A stretch of DNA of 38,568 bases from Xanthobacteraceae bacterium. Lineage in GTDB: Bacteria; Pseudomonadota; Alphaproteobacteria; Rhizobiales; Xanthobacteraceae. The position numbers and the translations under genes were made by a program. Under the pieces are notes generated by a model that saw only the letters and a program-made list of their open reading frames with translations, searched no databases and was not told where the DNA came from. Below are positions 15,106 through 22,424 of the stretch, piece after piece; within the stretch, counting starts at the first letter, position 1, and every line of letters starts with the position of its first letter. The stretch spans positions 1 to 38,568 of the forward strand of contig JAIESR010000038.1 in assembly GCA_019745775.1 (NCBI GenBank), read 5' to 3'.

Positions 15106-15873
15106 CTAACCGCGATAAGTGCCGAACCAGGTTCCCCAAGGGAGGATCTTGGTTTTGCGCAGCAGACCATCCGACACCAGTTTTTCGACCGCGGCGCGAA
15201 CAACCGGAGACTTGATGTTGGGTTCGTTGGATGCGTAATCGTCGATAACGATGGCCGCACCCCGCTGCAACACCTTTCGATATATGCAAATATCGCGGAT
15301 GACCTCCCCATCGGCATCGATGACCAGCAAACCGATCTTGTGACCAGCAAGCAGCCGCTCAACGTCGCCCAGGACTTCATTGCTCCAGCCCTCGATGATC
15401 GTGACCCGGTCAACAACTCCGTACCGATCCAGGTTGCTTTTCAGGTCACGGATAATGTCGTTGCTGGGCATGAGTGGATTTTCACTGCTACCACCGACTT
15501 CAATAGCCAGAACGGGAGCCTCATTGCCCGACCGTTTCATTGCCGAAGCCATCGTGATGGTGCCGCCTCCGACGAACGCGCCGATCTCGAGAATGGCGCC
15601 ACGGCATTTGGTGGCGCATTGGTCGAGCGCCAGCCGCGAGTCGATATGGAGCATCGATATTCCGGAGACCGAGCGTGCCAGCAGGATCGCCCTCATGTCG
15701 GGGCGCAGCATGTCGTCGAGCTTCCTTCCGCACCAGCGCAGCAGGCCACCTGTACGGCGCCTCAAAGCCTCCGGCAGGCGAACGAGCGCCGATGATTCGA
15801 TGTCGAGCGCCGCCTGCTCAAAGGGGGTGTCCTTGTCGCGAAATGCCTGCTCCCGGATACGATGCAGTGACAC
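15106..15873 (-). CDS. Class I SAM-dependent methyltransferase, Methyltransf_24 type
   Basis: 255 residues from GTG 15873, supported by an AGGAGG 6 nt before it (minus strand). About 90 N-terminal residues precede the catalytic fold: ILEIGAFVGGGTITMASAM (94-112), 'PVLAIEVGGSSENPL', 'VTIIEGWSNEVL', 'IGLLVIDADGEVIRDI' and 'AAIVIDDY'. The pattern 'IDADGE...D' followed by 'G.A.IVIDDY' marks the Methyltransf_24 (cephalosporin hydroxylase/O-methyltransferase-like) group, often found in polysaccharide loci. It is convergent with wzt (29 nt between stops) and divergent from the GT4 gene at 16257. The acceptor is unknown; an O-methyl on an exported sugar is the simplest guess. Confidence 0.82.
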   Translation of the reverse strand: MSLHRIREQAFRDKDTPFEQAALDIESSALVRLPEALRRRTGGLLRWCGRKLDDMLRPDMRAILLARSVSGISMLHIDSRLALDQCATKCRGAILEIGAFVGGGTITMASAMKRSGNEAPVLAIEVGGSSENPLMPSNDIIRDLKSNLDRYGVVDRVTIIEGWSNEVLGDVERLLAGHKIGLLVIDADGEVIRDICIYRKVLQRGAAIVIDDYASNEPNIKSPVVRAAVEKLVSDGLLRKTKILPWGTWFGTYRG

Positions 15874-16256
15874 ACGATCCTCCTGCCGTGGTGGCGGTGG
15901 TTATGGCACATTGCCAAAACCGGCAGTCGGCCCGTTCCAACGCATGGCGATCCTAATTCGTTTCAAAATCCGGGACAGCGAAGCCACCAAACATTGCCGC
16001 GCTCGAATCTTTTGACTTCCAGAAAACTTTGGCTAATTTGCAAATTACCCCCAGTTTCTCGTCTGCACTAAACGGAAACGGTCTGGTTGTGCCGGAATCC
16101 ACGCCGCAATCATCAGCCGTTTGCGTAAGTCTGCACGCATCTACCTTTATGGTACATGAGATCGAACGGCGCCGCCTCGACCGGGCCATCTCAGCTTTTC
16201 TGTGTTACACAAAAACGAGAACTCGCAAAAATCATGGTATTTGAGACCAGACTGGA
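15874..16256. promoter_or_regulatory. Divergent intergenic region with a palindrome and a possible promoter
   Basis: These 383 nt separate a minus-strand methyltransferase from a plus-strand GT4 gene. TTGACT at 16012-16017 and TAATTT at 16034-16039, 16 nt apart, could form a weak sigma-70 promoter reading toward the GT4; TAATTT is only a half match to the -10 consensus. The -10-like box is part of a perfect 14-bp palindrome. The leader to the GT4 start would be over 200 nt. No convincing small gene is present in either direction. Confidence 0.4.
16034..16047. promoter_or_regulatory. Perfect 14-bp palindrome TAATTTGCAAATTA (possible operator)
   Basis: The 14 bases equal their own reverse complement, in a locally AT-rich stretch of an otherwise GC-rich locus. 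The palindrome overlaps the possible -10 box of a plus-strand promoter, as operators often do. No regulator gene adjoins it, and the binding protein, if any, is unknown. Confidence 0.4.
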
Positions 16257-17792
16257 ATGCGCGCTGGAAATCGGATCGCGACGGTGAGCGCGTCTCTGAT
16301 CGCGGCAATGCGCGCCATCGCACGTCGGACTTTGCCATGGTCTGTGCGGAATTTTCTTAACCGCGCATACATTACCATGACGCGATGGTCTCCCACCTCG
16401 GCGCTTCGAACAATCGCCAGACGCACCCTCCCGATATCAGCGCGCAATAGATTGATCGGTTTCTATTTCAAGCGGGAGGCCCGTCTAAAACAAGCAATCA
16501 AGAAGCGGTTCGCCCGCAGGCCCGTGCCACTTTCGAGGTATCCCGCCATCCATGAAGCGGCCGCATTTGCGGATGGTCCTGTTCTGCTTGTCAACAATGC
16601 GTTGGCATCGGGCGGCGTGGAGCGGCAGGTCGTCAACACGTTGCGGGCGCTTGGACAACGCGACGATCTCAGCATCGGCTTGCTGTGTTTGCGGCTCGGA
16701 TTTTCGCCAGACCTCGATTTCTTCAAACCGGCGCTCGCGGGATTTCGCGGGTTCGCCAGGAACGCCATGTCGCTGACAGATGCCGAACTCGCGCTCCGCT
16801 CCACGTTGCAGGATTCCAGGCTATCGACGATGCGGCGCTCGCTGGCGTGGATGCCGGCGGATATCCAGGAAGAGATCATTCGCTTTGCTGCGGAATTTCT
16901 GGTCCTTAAACCCCGCGTCGTGCATGCCTGGCAGGACAGCGTAGGCATTTCGGCCACCTACGCCGCTAAGATTGTTGGCGTGCCCCGGATACTGATCTCG
17001 TCACGTAATGTGCGTCCCACCAATTTCGCCTGGTATCGCCCGTATATGGAACTTGGCTACAGCGAGATTGCGTCCTGTCCAGACATCGTGATGATCAACA
17101 ACAGCATTGCCGGCGCTGCCGACTACGCGCAATGGCTGAACATCCCCACCAGCCGCCTTGTGGTAAAGCGGAACGGCCTCGATATGACGGGGCATAGGCG
17201 CGCAACACCCGACGTCGTTTCAAGCCTGCGCGCACGATTCAACATCCCCGAACGGGCAGAGATCGTAGGATCGGTCTTCCGGTTTTATGGCGAGAAGCGC
17301 CCCTTGCTGTGGGTCGAGATCGCCCGTGAGGTGGCGCGTCGCCGCCCGGAAACACACTTTGTGATATTTGGCGAGGGGCCGCTTCTCCAAGACGCTGTTG
17401 CAGCGGCTCGGGGCTACGGCATCGGCGACCGGTTTCATGTGCCGGGCAAGATCGACGACGTTGCCGTCGGGGTGTCGTTGTTCGACATTTTCCTGCTGAC
17501 GTCCGAATTCGAAGGTACGCCCAACGTCGTCTTGGAAGCATCCGCCGTGGGGATTCCTGTCGTGGCGACTGACGCCGGTGGAACCGCCGAAGCAATCGAT
17601 CAAGACGTCACCGGCTTTGTCGTGCATTCGGTCGACCCGTCGGTTCTTGCAGACAAGATCGTCGACCTGCTTTCCAAGCCCTCATGGCGCGCCAACGTGG
17701 CGACAGAGGGTCCGGCGTTTGTTGAGAATCGATTTGGCATGTCGCGAATGATTGCCGAAACCCTCCAGCTCTATAAACTGCCGACAGCCTAG
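16257..17792 (+). CDS. Family 4 glycosyltransferase with a basic, internally repeated N-terminal extension
   Basis: 511 residues from ATG 16257. The GT4 fold begins near residue 106 ('GPVLLVNNALASGGVERQVVNTLRALG', with the glycine-rich donor loop) and ends with 'FGEGPLL' and the nucleotide-sugar signature FEGTPNVVLEASAVGIPVVATDAGG (from about 417). 'RPTNFAWYRPYMELGYSEIASCPDIVMINN' is the linker region common in Bradyrhizobium-type GT4 enzymes. The first ~105 residues are unusual: Arg-rich, with two copies of a 22-residue segment (17-38 and 49-70), perhaps amphipathic helices lying on the membrane. It is followed after 21 nt by a methyltransferase on the same strand. Sugar and linkage cannot be told from sequence. 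Confidence 0.88.
   Translation: MRAGNRIATVSASLIAAMRAIARRTLPWSVRNFLNRAYITMTRWSPTSALRTIARRTLPISARNRLIGFYFKREARLKQAIKKRFARRPVPLSRYPAIHEAAAFADGPVLLVNNALASGGVERQVVNTLRALGQRDDLSIGLLCLRLGFSPDLDFFKPALAGFRGFARNAMSLTDAELALRSTLQDSRLSTMRRSLAWMPADIQEEIIRFAAEFLVLKPRVVHAWQDSVGISATYAAKIVGVPRILISSRNVRPTNFAWYRPYMELGYSEIASCPDIVMINNSIAGAADYAQWLNIPTSRLVVKRNGLDMTGHRRATPDVVSSLRARFNIPERAEIVGSVFRFYGEKRPLLWVEIAREVARRRPETHFVIFGEGPLLQDAVAAARGYGIGDRFHVPGKIDDVAVGVSLFDIFLLTSEFEGTPNVVLEASAVGIPVVATDAGGTAEAIDQDVTGFVVHSVDPSVLADKIVDLLSKPSWRANVATEGPAFVENRFGMSRMIAETLQLYKLPTA
16305..16466 (+). repeat. Tandem 22-residue repeat in the GT4 N-terminus
   Basis: Residues 17-38 (AMRAIARRTLPWSVRNFLNR + AY) and 49-70 (ALRTIARRTLPISARNRLIG + FY) match at 14 of 22 positions and lie 96 nt apart (16305-16370 and 16401-16466). 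The shared core is IARRTLP-S-RN-L. The DNA has diverged more than the protein, which suggests the repeat is kept by selection. Confidence 0.75.
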
Positions 17793-17813
17793 CAGCGGTC
17801 CAGGAATGGCATT

Positions 17814-18626
17814 GTGTTCTCGCTCGATCACCTTCGCACAATCCGAGAGGCTAAGATTGAAAAGTTCACACCGCTGTTTTCGCCGCAGGCACGGATCCTC
17901 GAAATCGGGGCGGGCACAGGGCAACAGGCGTTGACGCTGGCCCAGCGCGGGTTCGATGTCGTCGCGATTGAGATCGCCGACTCGACCTACAAGGATGCCC
18001 GCGTATTTCCCGTAACCGAGTATGACGGCCGACACATTCCGGAAAACGATGCAAGCATCGACATTGTATTCTCTTCCAACGTTCTCGAGCATGTACCGGA
18101 CCTTCATCAATTGAACGGCGAAATTCGTCGTGTGCTCAAGCCTGGCGGCTACTGCGTGCACATCATGCCAACCCACAGCTGGAGATTCTGGACAACACTG
18201 TCAGCGTTTCCGGATGCGCTCCTGTATGCCGCGACGCTTCGGTCGCAATTGGTCCCCCACCCCAGCAACGGGCTGGGCATGTTCAGGCAACTCGCTCAAG
18301 GCTGGTGGGGTGCCACGAAGCATCTGAGCAGACCTTTCAGACAAGTCCGCCATGGCGAGCAAGGAAATCTTATTTCGGAAACGTGGCTCTTTCATCCGAA
18401 CCGGTGGCGCCGGGTATTTGCGGAGGATGGATTTGAGGTGGTTCGAGATTTCCCTATGGGCCACTTCTATACCGGAAACATGCTCTTCGGGGCCCGGATG
18501 TCCATGGCGACACGGGAGCGGCTTGCAACTATCCTCGGGAGCGCCTGCCACCTGTTCCAAGTCCGCCCGACCGCGCATCACGCGATCTCTAACGACGGCC
18601 CGGCAACCGCTGCCTCCGCCCCCTGA
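17814..18626 (+). CDS. Class I SAM-dependent methyltransferase
   Basis: 270 residues from GTG 17814; the ATG at 17806 is in another frame. Motif I ILEIGAGTGQQALTLA (28-43) is followed by 'GFDVVAIEIADSTYKDARVFPVTEYDGRHIP', 'IDIVFSSNVLEHVPDL' and 'EIRRVLKPGGYCVHIMPTHSWRFWTTL', a block typical of Methyltransf_11 enzymes in O-antigen and exopolysaccharide loci. It follows the GT4 gene by 21 nt, so the two are probably cotranscribed and may act on the same intermediate. Its last 49 nt overlap the end of the convergent amidotransferase gene. Confidence 0.85.
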   Translation: MFSLDHLRTIREAKIEKFTPLFSPQARILEIGAGTGQQALTLAQRGFDVVAIEIADSTYKDARVFPVTEYDGRHIPENDASIDIVFSSNVLEHVPDLHQLNGEIRRVLKPGGYCVHIMPTHSWRFWTTLSAFPDALLYAATLRSQLVPHPSNGLGMFRQLAQGWWGATKHLSRPFRQVRHGEQGNLISETWLFHPNRWRRVFAEDGFEVVRDFPMGHFYTGNMLFGARMSMATRERLATILGSACHLFQVRPTAHHAISNDGPATAASAP

Positions 18627-20530
18627 TCGACCCACATGCGAAACCAAAGTTCAAGCATCAGCAGCGGCCAGAGCCGATACTGGTGATTGTACTGTCCACC
18701 TGTATGCTCATCGAGCAATTGCCGCACATAATCCCGCCGGAAGATGCTCCTGGCTGTTGCTGAGTCACTCAGCAGCACATCGTACGCCATGTCCTTGAGC
18801 TCGGCCCGGAACCAGTGATCGATTGGCGCGCCAAATCCCATCTTCGGGCGATAAAGCAGTTCGTGCGGCAGATATGGCTCCATTGCCTTCTTGAACACCG
18901 CCTTGGTCAGGCCGCCCGCCATCTTCTTGCTTTCCGGAATGGTCATTGCCCACTCCATAAAGGTGTGGTCGAGCAGCGGGGAACGAGACTCAAGACCGTG
19001 AGCCATGCTTGCGATGTCAACTTTCACCATGAGGTTGTCAGGTAGATACGTATGAATATCCGCCCAGTTGGCGCCGGTGACCAATGATGGCGCCTCCTCG
19101 AAGTAGGGCTCCAACAGGTCAAGAGCGGACTGCGAGAGATGTTCGCTCATCGCCGGCGTGTAACCTTGCTGCTTCATGTATTCCATGAACGACACGATGG
19201 TAAACTCATAGCGCTTGCTTGGGCGCCGGTCGGAGCCCGCAATCAAATCGCCAAAAGCAGTCAGGCGGTTACCGTAGCGTTCGTGCACCGACTGGGGCAA
19301 TGCCCGGATCCCCCATTTGGACAGCTTGCGCATCCACGGCGGCATCCAATCGAAAGGCGACATGCGCCTGCACGAATCATAGCGGCCGTATCCCATGAAC
19401 GCCTCGTCGCCCCCGTCCCCGTTCAGGGCGACCGTGACCTTGCGTCGCGCGATTTCAGAGACGTAGTAGGTCGGAACCGCGGACGGGTCCGCAAACGGCT
19501 CGCCGTAGTGCCAGACCAGGCGTGACAAGACGGAGAGCGCGTCGGGCTCCACGATGAACTCTTGATGGTCCGTGCCGTAGCGTTCCGCCACCATGCGCGC
19601 GTAGCGCGTCTCGTCGTACTCCTTGTTGGGGAAGCCGATCGAGAAGGTCTTGACCGGGCCGTGGCCAAGACCGGCCATCAGCGCGACCACCGACGACGAA
19701 TCCACGCCCCCCGACAGGAACGCGCCGAGCGGCACGTCCGAGATCAAACGCAGCTTGACCGACTCGCGCAGGCGGTCGACCAGTTCGGCCGCGAGATCCG
19801 CCGTTGACGCTGGCGTCTTGGGCGCGGTCGGCAGCGGCAGCCGCCAATACTGGACCTGCTCGTTTTCCGCCCACCCGCCAGCGGAACGTTCGACCGTGAG
19901 ATAGTGCGCGTTGCGGAGCTTCCTGATCGACGCGAACGCCGTGCGCGGCGCCGGCACATATTGCAGCGACAGGTACTGATCGATCGCGACATAGTCGGGC
20001 GTGCGATCGACCTGCGGCCAGGCGAGGATCGCCTTGATTTCAGAGCCGAACACCAACGCGTCGCCGACGCGCGCATAGCAGAGCGGCTTCTTGCCAAGGC
20101 GGTCGCGCACCAGCAGGAGCTTCTGGTCGGCCGCGTCCCACAGCGCGAAGGCAAACATGCCGCGCAGCCGGTCGACGACGCGCTCGCCCCAGGCGAGATA
20201 GCCATAGATGATCACTTCGGTGTCTGACTGGCTGCGGAAGCTATAGCCCTTCGCCTGCAGCTCGGCGCGCAGCTCCTTAAAATTATAGATCTCGCCGTTG
20301 AAGCTGATCCAGACGCGGCCGTCGGCGCTGCCCATGGGCTGATGACCGCCGGGCGTCAGATCGATGATCGAGAGCCGCGCATGCGCCAGGCCGCACACGC
20401 CGTCGTTCCAGACACCCTGATCGTCGGGACCGCGGTGACGCAGCGGCGCGATCATGCCCCGCAGGCGCTGATCGATATCAAATGGCGGACGGCCCGAGCC
20501 CAGCCATAGAAAGCCGCTAATTCCGCACAT
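18578..20530 (-). CDS. asnB: Asparagine-synthase-like glutamine amidotransferase
   Basis: 650 residues. The start is ATG 20530 because it places Cys2 (MCGISGF) at the N-terminus, as needed for the Ntn glutaminase; it overlaps the upstream GT4 gene by 14 nt. The glutaminase domain (2-~205) shows RHRGPDDQG (31-39), 'FNGEIYNF' (77-84) and 'SDTEVIIYGY'. The synthetase domain shows the PPi-loop SGGVDSS (273-279) and 'ALNGDGGDEAFMGYGRY'. All catalytic parts look intact. Family members make asparagine or amidate other carboxylates by adenylation; those in polysaccharide loci are thought to amidate uronic acids or linked amino acids. It is the last gene of the apparent operon 25622-18578. The symbol reflects the family, not a proven asparagine-forming role. 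Confidence 0.9.
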   Translation of the reverse strand: MCGISGFLWLGSGRPPFDIDQRLRGMIAPLRHRGPDDQGVWNDGVCGLAHARLSIIDLTPGGHQPMGSADGRVWISFNGEIYNFKELRAELQAKGYSFRSQSDTEVIIYGYLAWGERVVDRLRGMFAFALWDAADQKLLLVRDRLGKKPLCYARVGDALVFGSEIKAILAWPQVDRTPDYVAIDQYLSLQYVPAPRTAFASIRKLRNAHYLTVERSAGGWAENEQVQYWRLPLPTAPKTPASTADLAAELVDRLRESVKLRLISDVPLGAFLSGGVDSSSVVALMAGLGHGPVKTFSIGFPNKEYDETRYARMVAERYGTDHQEFIVEPDALSVLSRLVWHYGEPFADPSAVPTYYVSEIARRKVTVALNGDGGDEAFMGYGRYDSCRRMSPFDWMPPWMRKLSKWGIRALPQSVHERYGNRLTAFGDLIAGSDRRPSKRYEFTIVSFMEYMKQQGYTPAMSEHLSQSALDLLEPYFEEAPSLVTGANWADIHTYLPDNLMVKVDIASMAHGLESRSPLLDHTFMEWAMTIPESKKMAGGLTKAVFKKAMEPYLPHELLYRPKMGFGAPIDHWFRAELKDMAYDVLLSDSATARSIFRRDYVRQLLDEHTGGQYNHQYRLWPLLMLELWFRMWVDQGAEAAVAGPSLEIA

Positions 20531-21698
20531 GCATTGTGGTTTTCGTCTGCACGCCGCCCCGATGGCCCTGCTGCGAAATTTCCCGGTACAATGTCTCGTA
20601 TAGCAGACATACCCGGTCAATGCCGAATTGATCCACGGCGCGGGCCCGCGCCTGCTGGCCCATCATCTGCGATTCCGGTGACATCGCCATGTTCCAGCCG
20701 CGCGCCAGCGCTTCGGGATCACGCGGTGGAAAGATCAGCCCGGTATCCGCAACAATGGCGCGACTATCGCCGACATCGGTCGCGACGCAGGGAATGCCGC
20801 AAGCCATCGCTTCGATGAGCACGTTGGGGAATCCCTCGCCGTAAGCGGAAGACAGCGCGAGGACATCGAACGCAGGATAGACGGCCTCCATATCGTTGCG
20901 CACGCCCAACAGGTGGACCCGATCGGTCAATCCTGCCTGGGCGACCAACGCAGAGACCTCGCCGTTGCGATGAAAGCCATCGCCGCACGCGACAAAGCGG
21001 CAATTCGGATGGGAATCGGCAAACAGGCGCGCCGCACGCAAGAAGGCCGGGACGTCCTTCATGGGATGAAGGCGCGCCACGTATCCGATAACTGGATCGT
21101 CGACGCCCGCCCCGATCTCCTGCCGCAGCCGACGCCGCGCCTCCGGACGCGGACGGAAGCGCTCGGTGTCTACGCCATTCGGAATGCCGACCCATTGGCG
21201 CGGACGATAGCCGACTGCCTCGTGATACTGCCTCCCCGCATCCGAATTGCAGACGACCGCCTGCGGCCACGCGGACATGCGCGCGAGCAGCTTGACCAGC
21301 CAGCGCAAATGTCCGGCCTCCGATTGCCCTGGCAGATCGGAACAGCGGATATTCCAGATTAGGGCCGACTCCGGCGCCGCCCGCGACGCAAGCGTCGCGG
21401 CGAGATCGGCATGATAAAGCCAGCTCTGTATGATCGCCGGCCTCGACCGCCGAAGATGGCGAACCAGCGCGAGCATCCCTGATATGGATGGCCGGCCGCG
21501 CCGCATGGCGAGGTTGATGACCGGGATTCCAACGGCGGCGAGCTCGGACGCCATCACGCCCGGCTCGATCAGCGATATGACCTCGTTGCGGAACCGCGCG
21601 CGGTCCAGGCGCGTGACCAGGTTGACGAGCATCCGTTCCGCCCCGCCCGCGTTCAGATCGGTGATGACGTGACAGACGGAGATCAAGGAGCCCCTCAA
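20517..21698 (-). CDS. Family 4 glycosyltransferase
   Basis: 393 residues from TTG 21698; the next in-frame TTG (MISVCHVITDL) is a possible alternative. Standard GT4 features: VCHVITDLNAGGAERMLVNL (8-27), 'IIQSWLYHADLAATLAS', 'VGIPNGVDTERFRP' (170-183), 'VIGYVARLHPMKDVPAFLRAA' and GEGFPNVLIEAMACG (287-301) with the donor-binding E-x7-E pattern. 'SWLYHAD' and 'IRCSDL' recur in GT4 enzymes of exopolysaccharide loci. It lies 21 nt after the methyltransferase and overlaps the amidotransferase by 14 nt, so it is tightly coupled to both. Sugar specificity unknown. Confidence 0.88.
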   Translation of the reverse strand: MRGSLISVCHVITDLNAGGAERMLVNLVTRLDRARFRNEVISLIEPGVMASELAAVGIPVINLAMRRGRPSISGMLALVRHLRRSRPAIIQSWLYHADLAATLASRAAPESALIWNIRCSDLPGQSEAGHLRWLVKLLARMSAWPQAVVCNSDAGRQYHEAVGYRPRQWVGIPNGVDTERFRPRPEARRRLRQEIGAGVDDPVIGYVARLHPMKDVPAFLRAARLFADSHPNCRFVACGDGFHRNGEVSALVAQAGLTDRVHLLGVRNDMEAVYPAFDVLALSSAYGEGFPNVLIEAMACGIPCVATDVGDSRAIVADTGLIFPPRDPEALARGWNMAMSPESQMMGQQARARAVDQFGIDRVCLLYETLYREISQQGHRGGVQTKTTMHVRN

Positions 21699-21719
21699 TG
21701 GCGATGGAATTCGTCGCGA

Positions 21720-22367
21720 CTAGGTAGTCGAGTGGGGCCGGCGAAGTGCCACATCGTAGAGCGCCATCGGATCGTAGGCAAACCACGCAAATTCCCATCC
21801 CTTGCTCACCGCAAAATCGACCACCGCACGGTGCACACCATAGGCGCCGAGAAACGGGTCCATGTGCGCAAAATCGTTGAACACGAGATATCCGCCTTTC
21901 TTGACCTTCGCAGCGGCCGCGTTCGCGTCACGGGTGACGCCGGTGTAGGAATGATCCGCGTCGATATAGATCCAATCGAAGTGCTCGTCCGGAAACGCCG
22001 CCAGCAGCTCGTGTGAGCTGCCTTCGTGAAGATGAACGCGCTGGTTTTCCCGGAGCGCCGGCAACAGCGCGGAAAAATCGAGATCGATGAGATGGAGGCT
22101 GACCGGCGAGCATACGGCAAGGATGTGCTGCGCGAACTCGCCCTTGTCGGTTCCTATTTCGGCAACCCTGCCGCCGCGGGGAAGCGCCGCCACCAGCTCG
22201 TACCGGGACGCGCACATTCGACAGTCCGCGAGCAGCCTTCCTGGCAGCGTTGCCGACGCCGCGCCCCGGGTGACGGCATGCCGCGCCAGCCTGAGTGTGC
22301 GCCTGACCCACGAGGGGAGATTTTTACGAAGCTTGAGAGTTAAGCCGTCGAGCCGCATTTCTTGCAT
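21720..22367 (-). CDS. Class I SAM-dependent methyltransferase, Methyltransf_24 type
   Basis: 215 residues from ATG 22367; a TTG at 22391 would add eight residues and an ATG at 22358 would remove three. After a basic N-terminal segment ('LKLRKNLPSWVRRTLRLARHAV') the fold shows VAEIGTDKGEFAQHIL (68-83), 'SLHLIDLDF', 'FDWIYIDADHSYTGVTRD' and 'GGYLVFNDFAHMD'. The 'YIDADHSY..v..D' motif marks the Methyltransf_24 group. It lies between the A-T-TE gene (57 nt upstream) and the GT4 gene (21 nt downstream) in one apparent operon. Besides methylating a sugar, it could act on the group activated by the A-T-TE enzyme. Confidence 0.82.
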   Translation of the reverse strand: MQEMRLDGLTLKLRKNLPSWVRRTLRLARHAVTRGAASATLPGRLLADCRMCASRYELVAALPRGGRVAEIGTDKGEFAQHILAVCSPVSLHLIDLDFSALLPALRENQRVHLHEGSSHELLAAFPDEHFDWIYIDADHSYTGVTRDANAAAAKVKKGGYLVFNDFAHMDPFLGAYGVHRAVVDFAVSKGWEFAWFAYDPMALYDVALRRPHSTT

Positions 22368-22424
22368 CAGCCTGGGAGCATTTGAGTACAAGATCTAGCG
22401 CAAAGCGACCGGCGACAACTGAGA

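Noticed and set aside
15953-16244. Small frames in the divergent region 15874-16256
   Set aside because: Two short opposing frames of 71-78 codons have no good ribosome-binding site, no recognisable motif and overlap each other and the palindrome.
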